Shown: one piece after another, positions 42,828 through 50,816 of the stretch | Numbering within the stretch: position 1 is the first letter of the stretch | How the letters are laid out: every line of letters begins with the position of its first letter | Assembly (NCBI RefSeq): GCF_030125375.1 | Contig: NZ_JASJUU010000001.1 | Coordinates: 975,354 to 1,039,353 of the forward strand | Origin: Pseudoalteromonas umbrosa | Lineage (GTDB): Bacteria; Pseudomonadota; Gammaproteobacteria; Enterobacterales; Alteromonadaceae | Reading direction: 5' to 3' | DNA length: 64,000 nt | The notes under the pieces: generated by a model | Database searches by the model: none | Told to the model about the DNA's origin: nothing | The model's input: the letters and a program-made list of their open reading frames with translations, nothing else | Program-made: the position numbers and the translations under genes

Positions 42828-43655
42828 ATGAGAAAAAATTCGATGGATGTAGATAGCATATTGGAATTTAATACAGTTAACAGGCTCACGTCCGCCAACT
42901 TGATCAATTCCACTCTAAAAGAACACACTATAGACTCAATTGAGCAAGAAACGCATAAACACTGTAATACTAAAATTAGCTATATCATTAACGAATCTCA
43001 GTTTGGCCTGTTTTCAAATAAAGATTATCAAATAGAAGCAGCCGTCCCTAGCTATTGTGGTTCACATGACGCTTTATATATCGCAAAATACTTTGATATG
43101 ACAAGAGCACAAGAAGTAGGTAAGTTAGAGCACGATTCTGTTTTGGATGTGATTACATCAGCGCCCAATGAACATGATGTGATACCGTCGGGTTTGTCTA
43201 TCATTCGACTCGCTCAACAAAATGATGCAATGGATATCGCTAAATTACAATTTAGTACCAACTGCCATTATACAGCCTTTAATCAAGGCGAACGGGCGAT
43301 TATTGACGATATGCAACAAGGCAATGATTACCTTGTGTTTGAATTTTTAGATAATATAGTCGCGTACGTGAGGGTAACGTATCTCTCCCATGGCAATGTA
43401 GCCAATATTTCAAACGTAGTCATTGCTGATCATCTAGATACGCTAGATGTAAAACGAGACCTAATCACTCTAACAAAGTCTCATTTAAAATCGTTAGGTA
43501 TCGTTTTGCTTCAGTCAAATTGTTTGTCAGACAATTACGATAGAAACAAAGTACTCCACCAGGCAGGGTTCAATTTTTCTGGACGGCTAATAAACCAAAG
43601 ATATCAACACGGCGAGCTAGTATCAGTCAATGTGTGGTCAACACCAATTACTTAA
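42828..43655 (+). CDS. GNAT-fold N-acetyltransferase (AblB-like)
   Basis: 275 residues. The C-terminal half (about 125-275) reads as a GNAT acetyltransferase: IIRLAQQNDAMDIAKLQFS, then YLVFEFLDNIVAYVRVTY, the acetyl-CoA strand region VANISNVVIADHL and the end RNKVLHQAGFNFSGRLIN. Length and ending recall the beta-lysine acetyltransferase AblB, but AblA (lysine 2,3-aminomutase) is not adjacent, so the substrate is unknown. The strict Q/RxxGxG/A motif is not obvious. Single gene. Confidence 0.55.
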   Translation: MRKNSMDVDSILEFNTVNRLTSANLINSTLKEHTIDSIEQETHKHCNTKISYIINESQFGLFSNKDYQIEAAVPSYCGSHDALYIAKYFDMTRAQEVGKLEHDSVLDVITSAPNEHDVIPSGLSIIRLAQQNDAMDIAKLQFSTNCHYTAFNQGERAIIDDMQQGNDYLVFEFLDNIVAYVRVTYLSHGNVANISNVVIADHLDTLDVKRDLITLTKSHLKSLGIVLLQSNCLSDNYDRNKVLHQAGFNFSGRLINQRYQHGELVSVNVWSTPIT

Positions 43656-43713
43656 AAATCCTCGAAAATTATCTACAAGATAAGTCAGCTATGAGACTTT
43701 AAGACCCTCAGAT

Positions 43714-43751
43714 AATCAATGGGCTAACCAGATCGCATTAGCTCATTGATT
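43714..43751. terminator. Bidirectional hairpin between convergent genes
   Basis: 43714-43727 (AATCAATGGGCTAA) pairs with 43738-43751 (TTAGCTCATTGATT) over 14 bp with one G-T pair. It lies between the GNAT gene and the Pmp3-type gene. Confidence 0.55.
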
Positions 43752-43760
43752 GAGTTTGTC

Positions 43761-43952
43761 TCACTCACCAGATTTGTTTGTGACAACGAGCCAAATAGCA
43801 TGAATCATTCCCGGGAGGCCACCAAGTAGAGTCAACACAATATTGATAAAAAAGTGTAGACTGAAGCCAACTTGCAAAAATGCACCAATAGGTGGAAGAA
43901 AAATTGCAAAAATTAAGTTTAAGATACTTACATTACTTGAGCTCATATTCAC
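43761..43952 (-). CDS. Pmp3/YqaE-family small membrane protein
   Basis: 63 residues with two helices. LNLIFAIFLPPIGAFLQVGFSLHFFINIVLTLLGGLPGMIHAIWLV is the full Pmp3 pattern, including PP in the first helix and LG-PG-HA-W in the second. Members are stress-related membrane proteins; YqaE is envelope-stress linked in E. coli. Single gene. Confidence 0.88.
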   Translation of the reverse strand: MNMSSSNVSILNLIFAIFLPPIGAFLQVGFSLHFFINIVLTLLGGLPGMIHAIWLVVTNKSGE

Positions 43953-44443
43953 TCTCTACCTTATTAAACCAAAGTTAAATCCTGCTAAACTAGATGCTAG
44001 CTTACTGAGTATTCTTAAAAACCACTAATAGCCAATTTAGAAACAAATCACGTTGATCATGTATGCTAAAAAATGTGCTACTGCACAAAAGATAGCTGAT
44101 AAACCGGAAACTACTAACTAATCGAAATCTATTTTTAACTTTTAAATAACAATAGGAGTTAAGTTAAGGCACTTGCAAAAGTTTTCTGAAATACACAAAC
44201 CAAAATTAATGACTTAATAAACTAATCCGAAGTGCTGTTCTAAGTGAAAAAAGCTATAAAACCGAAAGGTTCAAAAGGAGAGAAATTGGCTGCATATACA
44301 TCGAAACATGTCTATTAAAGTTGTCAGCTTAAAACTGTTGCAATCGCCTCCTAAAAAGCGTACGGATAAAACTCTTTCGAGAACCAACCAAAAGCATGTA
44401 TGAAGCTAAAAGCTAACCTCAAAGAAATAATAAACTATAAGCT
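43953..44443. other. Gene-free stretch
   Basis: No supported gene; many stops in all frames. No clear promoter or terminator was found. Confidence 0.4.
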
Positions 44444-44689
44444 TCATATAGAGAAAAGGACTTCACCGGTGTTTAGAAATTTAATTATAGCTAAGCCTGC
44501 AAGGCAGATTAGAAACCCTATAATTCTTGCCTTAATACCTGTTACTTTACTCTTTGTCGACTTAATGAACTTCATATTTTCGCCGCCATTCGTGATGCCA
44601 GATTGTATAGTAAGCTCACCTTTTAGTATGCAATTTAAACCCAAAGCAATTAATACTAACCCAAAAAAGTCATCTGCTGTGAAACTCAT
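44444..44689 (-). CDS. Small two-helix membrane protein
   Basis: 81 residues, not recognised. Helices at about 6-22 and 52-74 flank a Lys/Ser-rich loop containing NGGENMKFIKSTKSK. The overlapping plus-strand frame lacks a binding site and was dismissed. Single gene in a gene-poor stretch. Confidence 0.5.
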   Translation of the reverse strand: MSFTADDFFGLVLIALGLNCILKGELTIQSGITNGGENMKFIKSTKSKVTGIKARIIGFLICLAGLAIIKFLNTGEVLFSI

Positions 44690-44765
44690 AAATTTACCCC
44701 GATTATATTAGCAGACGTTCATGATACAATCAGAGACATATATCAAGCAATACAGCCCCCTCTTT

Positions 44766-45218
44766 TTATTTCACATTGTGGCGAACCAAAAACTCGGCCA
44801 TCTGATATAACGCAGTTTCATTGTGAAAGTAGCGAATACTCAACTTGCTTGGCTTAGGCAATGGCATCTTGTTCCACTAAAATTCTCTGCCATAGATAGA
44901 GATAGCAGAACTACCTATTCTAGGTTTATCCCACGAAAAGATTGCAATCTTTTGCTTATTTTAAGCATCAACAATGGGTAGATAAAAACTATTTTCGGTA
45001 CTGTCCTTATCTCCATTGCCGTGAACAAAAATGACGATAGGATCAGATTCTGAATGCAACTTGGGTTTGTAGAGTCGAGCGGATAATTGGTTATCGAATG
45101 AATCAAATGTATGTGTTGTGCACGGATTTTCGCTGAGGTCTAATTTATTGTTACAGGCAGATAATACAGATACAAAGGTACACGCAAATAAAAGGCTGAC
45201 AAATTTATTCTGAAGCAT
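44766..45218 (-). pseudogene. Internally deleted alpha/beta hydrolase lipoprotein gene
   Basis: One frame of 151 codons contains two internal stops. The first part is a lipoprotein signal (lipobox LSAC at about 18-21) and the hydrolase start RLYKPKLHSESDPIVIFVHGNGD, ending VDA then TAA. After it the same frame reads KIAIFSWDKPRIGSS, the segment where hydrolases have FSWDKPGxGxS, then a TAG. The last part ends FLVRHNVK. A full enzyme of this group is about three times longer, so the nucleophile region is gone. Confidence 0.6.
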
Positions 45219-45385
45219 GACTGATAGTTTCCTTAACTGATAAAGTCAATGAAACTATAAATGCATTTTATGTGAGAAACTGTGAGTAGTCGTAATAATG
45301 AATAAAGTTCTTAATCGGCTATTGTAAGCTTAATACGCTTTTCTTTTGCCTACTTTTGGTAATGCTTGATACGGCACAGTAATTA

Positions 45386-45415
45386 AAGCACATAACTAGC
45401 CTCAGCTATGTGCTT
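45386..45415 (-). terminator. Probable terminator of the NTF2-like gene
   Basis: AAGCACATA (45387-45395) and TATGTGCTT (45407-45415) form a 9-bp stem extended by two further pairs past a mismatch. On the minus strand it ends in TTTAATT. Confidence 0.5.
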
Positions 45416-45424
45416 ATCAGCATC

Positions 45425-45928
45425 TTAGCTGTTTGAATTACCATGCAGGAAAATGCCGTATATTTGATAAGAATTAGAGTCAACGGCAACTGTAATTTTA
45501 AGATTACCTGCGCCACCAAATGTGCTCTTTTCTGATAAGGTCACTGTATAATTTAGCACGTAAACCGTAGTGCTACCTTGTTGACCCGAAAGCTCAGCGA
45601 AACTATATGTACCCTGCTCTATTTTATCGAACACTCTAACTAGTTTAGAGAACTCTTCATCCATTTTTTCTTTCGATATTTGTGACTTCGCAACTGGACC
45701 AAACATGTTGTATAAAGCATCAAAATCTTGCGCATTAAAGTGCTCTATGAAGGTATTTAAAATATCTTCTCTAACTTGCTCAGTAATAAACGATGGAAGT
45801 TCATGTTTAGATGCTTCCTCATAAGGCTTAACATCAACGGCTGTCACTGAGTTTTTTGTACCAAACCATATCGTTGCGATTAGGTTGGCAATTAACAACA
45901 AAATTATAACTTTACTTGAATTATTCAC
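45425..45928 (-). CDS. Membrane-anchored NTF2-like (DUF3887/DUF4019-type) protein
   Basis: 167 residues. A helix at 6-22 (VIILLLIANLIATIWFG) acts as anchor or uncleaved signal. A domain with FIEHFNAQDFDALYNMFGPVAKSQISKEKMDEEF and later strands ending YQIYGIFLHG follows, the order expected for NTF2-like DUF3887 proteins. No enzymatic residues are apparent. Single gene. Confidence 0.6.
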   Translation of the reverse strand: MNNSSKVIILLLIANLIATIWFGTKNSVTAVDVKPYEEASKHELPSFITEQVREDILNTFIEHFNAQDFDALYNMFGPVAKSQISKEKMDEEFSKLVRVFDKIEQGTYSFAELSGQQGSTTVYVLNYTVTLSEKSTFGGAGNLKITVAVDSNSYQIYGIFLHGNSNS

Positions 45929-46107
45929 TTTACTTCCTTAAAGGCTTCAGAGCAGGTTCCCCAAAGAGAATATTGTCACTTTAATAGCTAATTACTCATG
46001 CAATTTTAGCAAGGATGTATTTATTTAAAAAGAGCTAATACTTATCCAATCCTTTCAACCACTCAAGCAACCACAGTTGCTATGCTTAGCAGAACGCTAC
46101 CCACCAG

Positions 46108-46626
46108 TTATTGGTGTTTAATCCGACTCAATGCAACGGGTGTGATCCCTAAATACTTAGCAATATCATTTTGAGTAAGCATCTTTACTAACTCTGGTTG
46201 GTCATAGCATAAATTCTTATACCGCTCAGAAGCAGACAAGGTGAGAAGCTCATACTCTCTGCGCTCTTTTTTGAGTGATAAAGACAATAGGATTTGGATA
46301 AACTCTTGAGAGATAGATATGGACTTTTTGCTTAACGCTAGTAATTCGTTAAAAGGCACTTGTATTAGTTCACAGGACGCTAAAGCTTCTAAACTAAAAG
46401 TGCTTGGCACATTGCAATGTGCTGCGTTTAGACTACCAATAATGGTACCAGCTTGAATAAATGATTTAATGGTTTCTTTACCTTCGGCTGTGATGTAGAA
46501 AGCCTTTAATAACCCGCTTTTTACCAAGTACACATAGTCACACAATTCCCCTTGAGCGAAGACTTGCTGCCCTTTTTCAATCTCAAGGGGAATACCATTT
46601 TTCGTTATGTAACTTTGTAATTCCAT
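46108..46626 (-). CDS. Crp/Fnr-family transcription regulator
   Basis: 172 residues from ATG 46624-46626, chosen because AAGGA lies about 6 nt upstream. A cyclic-nucleotide-binding-like sensor domain (about 10-110; KGQQVFAQGELCDYVYLVKSGLLKAF) and a C-terminal helix-turn-helix (LTQNDIAKYLGITPVALSRIKHQ). No Cys cluster, so not an iron-sulfur FNR. Divergent from the SDR operon at 46825 and a plausible regulator of it. Confidence 0.85.
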   Translation of the reverse strand: MELQSYITKNGIPLEIEKGQQVFAQGELCDYVYLVKSGLLKAFYITAEGKETIKSFIQAGTIIGSLNAAHCNVPSTFSLEALASCELIQVPFNELLALSKKSISISQEFIQILLSLSLKKERREYELLTLSASERYKNLCYDQPELVKMLTQNDIAKYLGITPVALSRIKHQ

Positions 46627-46824
46627 TTTGCATCCTTTATTTTCTTGTACGAAACAATAAGCAACTGAGATCTCGTCAATTTTAATTATCAATGAGTAAT
46701 CTAGAGTGCGCTCTAATTGAAGCAGCTTTAATTTAAATTATTCCGTGATTTTTAACATAGGTTAATGCCCCGCAAAAAGACGCCCTTTAAAGTATCAATC
46801 AGATTCACCACTGGAGATACAAAC

Positions 46825-47559
46825 GTGAACTTAGTGAATAAAGTAATCGTGATAACAGGCGGAACGTCCGGCATTGGCCGTCAAATTGTCGAGCAACTAC
46901 AAGCCCAAAATGCCATTATTGTCGTTGCAAGAAACAGTCAACGACTTGATGAGCTCAAAAAGAGATATAAAAACGTCACATGTTTTCCTGCTGACCTTTC
47001 TGATCCCAAAAGTTATCAACCGCTGTCAGAGCGCATAAAATCTGAATTCCCCCGCGTTGATGTATTAATTAATAACGCGGCCATACAAAACGAGCCACTT
47101 TTTACAGGTCCTGATTTCGAATACGAGGAAATTGCAAGGGAAATCAATGTGAACTTTACTGCTGTATGTTCACTCTCCTATTTACTGCTCCCTGCGCTTA
47201 ATGCTAGTGAAGCTCAGTCTGTTATTTTAAATATCAACTCTGGGCTGTCTTTTGTCGCTAAAAAAAGTGCTAGCGTTTATTGTGCCTCTAAAGCAGCAGT
47301 CAACCTTTTTTCACAAAGTTTAAGCTACCAATTAGAGCACACAAATATCAAGGTGCTACAAGCATTTATTCCTTTAGTAGATACCCCTATGACCCTAGGC
47401 AGAGGCGATAATAAAATGTCAGCCGAGTGCGCTGCCAAGTCAATTATTAAGGGGTTAATTCAACAAAAACCTCAGCATGATATTGGCAAAATCAAGGTTT
47501 TACGGATTTTAAATACCCTGACACCCAATCTAGCTAAACGCCTCTTGAAAGGATCTTAA
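46825..47559 (+). CDS. Short-chain dehydrogenase/reductase
   Basis: 244 residues from GTG 46825 with GGAGAT about 6 nt upstream; a longer frame from 46765 adds residues absent from the family. NAD(P)-binding TGGTSGIG near residue 11, NNAA at about 86-90, catalytic SxxY..K as YCASKAA near 150. Resembles the DltE/YbbO-like group but the substrate is unknown. Its stop overlaps the start of the next gene (TAATG), so the three genes to 48698 form an operon. Confidence 0.85.
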   Translation: MNLVNKVIVITGGTSGIGRQIVEQLQAQNAIIVVARNSQRLDELKKRYKNVTCFPADLSDPKSYQPLSERIKSEFPRVDVLINNAAIQNEPLFTGPDFEYEEIAREINVNFTAVCSLSYLLLPALNASEAQSVILNINSGLSFVAKKSASVYCASKAAVNLFSQSLSYQLEHTNIKVLQAFIPLVDTPMTLGRGDNKMSAECAAKSIIKGLIQQKPQHDIGKIKVLRILNTLTPNLAKRLLKGS

Positions 47560-48002
47560 TGACCATGTGCAAACTATATAAATCAATCATTTTTGGAGTA
47601 CTGCTGATGACTACTGAAGCCGCAATTGCTACGAGCGTAAAGGTTAAAATTAACGGCATAGATACAGGGCGACCGGGACAAATCATGGTGATGTTGTTTG
47701 AAGATAATGGCTTTCCTGTCAAACACAAACAAGCATTGCAAACTCAGTTTCACAGTCCTGAAAATGAATCGCTAACCGTCGAATTTACAACTGGTAAAGC
47801 AGAGTTTGCAATCAAAGTACTACATGATGAAGACAACTCACAAACAACCTCTAAAAACTGGACTGGTCTCATTCCATCTGAAGGGCTTGGTTTTTCTAAT
47901 GGTGCCAGAATTAGTTGGCGCGGGCCTCCCAAGTTTAAAGACGCAAAACTCTCATTGGCTGATATTAACAAGCCAATTTCAGTCACCATAAACTACCCAT
48001 AA
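47559..48002 (+). CDS. DUF2141 secreted protein
   Basis: 147 residues. A signal peptide ends about residue 23 (EAAIA). The mature part matches DUF2141: IMVMLFEDNGFP, FTTGKAEFAIKVLHDEDNS, then EGLGFSNGA and PPKFKDAKLSL. DUF2141 proteins are periplasmic beta-sandwich proteins often encoded near carotenoid or lipid metabolism genes; no role is assigned. Second gene of the SDR operon. Confidence 0.85.
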   Translation: MTMCKLYKSIIFGVLLMTTEAAIATSVKVKINGIDTGRPGQIMVMLFEDNGFPVKHKQALQTQFHSPENESLTVEFTTGKAEFAIKVLHDEDNSQTTSKNWTGLIPSEGLGFSNGARISWRGPPKFKDAKLSLADINKPISVTINYP

Positions 48003-48026
48003 CCTCTAACGACGGAACTGTTTTGT

Positions 48027-48698
48027 ATGAAATCACTTTTAAAAATGATGCTGATATTATTTTGCTTTTTCGCATCGACCTTTATTGTTCTCAAAATAAG
48101 CGGTGTCCTCAGTATGGATGACATCAAAACTTGGCTTAAGGCAGCAAAAGAGCTAAATGCATACTTAGTCGCACTCATTGTAATTGGACTACTATTTTTA
48201 GATTTATTTATCGCGGTGCCGACACTCACGCTTATTTTATTAGCTGGATTTTTTCTTGGACCCTATGTAGGCGGGCTCAGTGGTATCGTTGGTCTGATGC
48301 TCGCTGGCACAGCAGGTTATGCCATTAGCTATAGGTTTGGCAATAAGCTGTTTGATACACTTGTTAAAGACCCAAACGAGAGAGCCAGTGCCATCGCACT
48401 ATTTCAAAAGCGAGGTCCGGTAGTGATCTTACTTTCTAGAGCGACACCAATACTACCTGAGATTTCAGCATGTATGGCAGGGATGACCAAAATGCCGTTT
48501 AAGGGATTCATTATTTATTGGATGATAAGCACTATACCCTACGCGTGTATTGCAGCGTATGCAGGTTCAATCAGTACATTAGAAAACCCCAAGCCTGCTA
48601 TTTATGCAGCGATTGGTTTAACTGGATTTTTCTGGGTATGTTGGTGGTTATTCAATAAGCAAACACGCAAAGTTAAAGCGACAGCGTCACACACTTAA
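48027..48698 (+). CDS. TVP38/TMEM64 (DedA-like) membrane protein
   Basis: 223 residues, about five helices. The SNARE-associated/DedA core is visible: AVPTLTLILLAGFFLGPYVGGLSGIVG and FQKRGPVVILLSRATPILPEISACMAG, with conserved Arg and Pro. Family members act as phospholipid scramblase- or flippase-like proteins needed for membrane integrity. Third gene of the operon; a hairpin at 48704-48729 follows. Confidence 0.85.
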   Translation: MKSLLKMMLILFCFFASTFIVLKISGVLSMDDIKTWLKAAKELNAYLVALIVIGLLFLDLFIAVPTLTLILLAGFFLGPYVGGLSGIVGLMLAGTAGYAISYRFGNKLFDTLVKDPNERASAIALFQKRGPVVILLSRATPILPEISACMAGMTKMPFKGFIIYWMISTIPYACIAAYAGSISTLENPKPAIYAAIGLTGFFWVCWWLFNKQTRKVKATASHT

Positions 48699-48703
48699 AA
48701 GAA

Positions 48704-48729
48704 GGCTGGCAAACTCAATTTCGCCAGCC
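48704..48729. terminator. Hairpin between convergent tvp38-like and upp genes
   Basis: GGCTGGC (48704-48710) pairs with GCCAGCC (48723-48729). The T-tract is weak, so it may slow both directions rather than terminate sharply. Confidence 0.5.
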
Positions 48730-48736
48730 AAAGCTG

Positions 48737-49369
48737 TTAAGCTTGAGTGCCAAATATTTTATCGCCGGCATCACCTAGGCCTGGCACTATATAACCATTT
48801 TCGTTCAAATGACTATCTAGTGCAGCTGTGTAAACGTCCACATCAGGGTGCGCTTTTTCGACCGCTTCAACACCTTCAGGTGCTGCAACCAATACAATGG
48901 CTGTAATATTTTTACAGCCAGATTTTTTAAGTAAGTCAATTGTCGCGATGAGTGAACCGCCCGTAGCCAGCATTGGATCGACAACCAAAGCCCGTCTAGA
49001 TTCTAAGTTACCCACTAATTTCTCAAAATATGATACTGGCTCCAGTGTTTCTTCGTTTCTCTGTAATCCGACAACACTGATTTTTGCTGCAGGTAACAAC
49101 TGCATCACACCATCTAACATGCCAAGGCCAGCTCTTAAAATCGGCACGAGTGTGATTTTTTTGCCTTTAATTTCTTGCACGTCTAAGTCTTCACCAGTCC
49201 AACTTTTTATCGTCGTTGTCTCTGTAGGTAAATCTCTTGTCGCTTCGTAAGTAAGCAAGTTGCCAACTTCCGACACCAGCTCACGAAATTTTTTGGTTGA
49301 AATACCATGCTCTCGCAATAAGCCTATTTTGTGTTGTAATAACGGGTGTTCAACAACATGTAGTGCCAT
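48737..49369 (-). CDS. upp: Uracil phosphoribosyltransferase
   Basis: 210 residues. Makes UMP from uracil and PRPP. Clear family sequence: [15 protein letters not shown], the PRPP loop [20 protein letters not shown] and the uracil-binding end [20 protein letters not shown]. Length is normal. No uracil permease (uraA) gene follows, unlike in E. coli. Separated by 18 nt from the nitroreductase gene upstream. Confidence 0.96.
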   Translation of the reverse strand: MALHVVEHPLLQHKIGLLREHGISTKKFRELVSEVGNLLTYEATRDLPTETTTIKSWTGEDLDVQEIKGKKITLVPILRAGLGMLDGVMQLLPAAKISVVGLQRNEETLEPVSYFEKLVGNLESRRALVVDPMLATGGSLIATIDLLKKSGCKNITAIVLVAAPEGVEAVEKAHPDVDVYTAALDSHLNENGYIVPGLGDAGDKIFGTQA

Positions 49370-49387
49370 AACTTGCCTCTGTAAAAA

Positions 49388-49936
49388 TTATAATTCAGTA
49401 AAAAATGTTTTTGGTTCGTGACGAACTGGTTTAGTACATTGAATTGTCGGTGTACCTAGATAAAGATAGCCAACAATTTCATCTTTCTCGTCTAAGCCAA
49501 GTTCGCGTTTAACTGCTGGGCTTTGCGCAAAGTAGCCAGTTCTCCAAACACCAGATAGGTGCTGTGCAAATGCAGCTTGCTGCATAGCAAAACAAGCGCA
49601 AGCTGCACTTTCAATTTGCTCAACACGTGGCACTTTTGGGTGTTCTTGATAAGGAGAAATAGCAATGATCATCATAGGTGCGCGATGTGGAAGGTCTTTA
49701 GCACGGGACACTGTGCGCTCGTTTTGCTCTTCTTCAACCGCTGCTTTGTAGTATATTTCACCTAATTTATCTCTTGCATCTTCATTGACAACGATAAACT
49801 TCCATGGTGCTAAGCCACCGTGATCTGGCACTTTTAACGCGGCTTTTTTAATGATTTCTAGTTGCGACTCAGTCGGGCCAGGAAAGGATAAATTACTGTC
49901 AGATTGACGTGTCATCAAAAGCTCGATGGCATCCAT
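49388..49936 (-). CDS. YdjA-like nitroreductase
   Basis: 182 residues from ATG 49934-49936, set by AAGGAA about 7 nt upstream. FMN-binding nitroreductase fold of the minimal YdjA type: MTRQSDSNLSFPGPT, VPDHGGLAPWKFIVV, ACACFAMQQAAFA and GVWRTGYFA. Members reduce nitro compounds or quinones with NAD(P)H. It ends 18 nt before upp and may share a transcript. Confidence 0.85.
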   Translation of the reverse strand: MDAIELLMTRQSDSNLSFPGPTESQLEIIKKAALKVPDHGGLAPWKFIVVNEDARDKLGEIYYKAAVEEEQNERTVSRAKDLPHRAPMMIIAISPYQEHPKVPRVEQIESAACACFAMQQAAFAQHLSGVWRTGYFAQSPAVKRELGLDEKDEIVGYLYLGTPTIQCTKPVRHEPKTFFTEL

Positions 49937-50017
49937 ATATAATTCCTTAATGATAAACAAACACTTACTATTTTAACGTGAAGTGTTAGGGAAAGTTTAG
50001 CACTTTCCCTAATATTT

Positions 50018-50707
50018 TTATGTCCTTGAGCTGAGTAGCTTAGCTATCCAGTAATCCAAACTGAATAAACGCCCGCCACCTGTGAAGAATAAGCTTAAAA
50101 ACATCGCAAAATAAATCGCAGCGAACTCAATACCATTATTTAGAATCACGATATTACCCTTTTCGTACAGGAATTCTGGAAACCCATGGGTGCTGACAAT
50201 AGACTTAATCCTATCTAGTCGGTCTGCCACTTCTAAGCTATTTTCAAGACTTGCTTTTGCTGTGTCACTTCCAAGCCAAGCAAATACCTGCGCAGCACTG
50301 GTATCAGGGTTTGCTGGCGCAACCGAAAACCAACCATTATGCCAATGGACTTGTGTAGCAGCGACAAACATAGTCACCATTAATGGTATAGACACCAATC
50401 TAGTGAGTAACCCAATTAGAATTAACCAGCCACCTAAAAACTCCGTCCAGCCTGCTAGAAATGCCAATAATTCTGGAAATGGTAACCCTAACCCCCAGTC
50501 TGGATTACCAAACCAAGCAACCACGTTTTCATCTGCTAACATGCTTTCGAAAAAGCCTGCTTCTTCTTTCGCTAAATTGAGTTTGTTATAGCCCGCGATA
50601 ATCATGACTGGCGCAACAATCAACCTTAAAATAAGTGGGGCTAGACCACTTAAGATATCTGCTTTTGCGATACTTGTTTGATAAATGGATTGGATTTTAT
50701 TAATCAT
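50018..50707 (-). CDS. DoxX-family membrane protein
   Basis: 229 residues; start taken at ATG 50705-50707 after AAAGGTG, but an ATG at 50737 is also possible. Four helices with the DoxX core: LILRLIVAPVMIIAGYNKL, FLAGWTEFLGGWLILIGLLTRLVSIPLMVTMFVAATQVHW. A hydrophilic insert of about 65 residues (SVAPANPDTSAAQVFAWLG...) before the last helix is unusual. Members form inner-membrane redox or detox complexes. Confidence 0.75.
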   Translation of the reverse strand: MINKIQSIYQTSIAKADILSGLAPLILRLIVAPVMIIAGYNKLNLAKEEAGFFESMLADENVVAWFGNPDWGLGLPFPELLAFLAGWTEFLGGWLILIGLLTRLVSIPLMVTMFVAATQVHWHNGWFSVAPANPDTSAAQVFAWLGSDTAKASLENSLEVADRLDRIKSIVSTHGFPEFLYEKGNIVILNNGIEFAAIYFAMFLSLFFTGGGRLFSLDYWIAKLLSSRT

Positions 50708-50780
50708 ATAACGATTTACACCTTTGATTGTATTCATACAGTGTAGACCGAAGCGCGGCAACTTTTATTGCAGGGTAAAA

Positions 50781-50804
50781 AAAACGGCACCCTTGTGCCG
50801 TTTT
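50781..50804 (-). terminator. Terminator of fadH
   Basis: AAAACGGCAC (50781-50790), loop CCTT, GTGCCGTTTT (50795-50804); on the minus strand the stem runs into a long T-tract. Works in both directions but is placed for fadH. Confidence 0.85.
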
Positions 50805-50816
50805 GTTTTTTATCGT

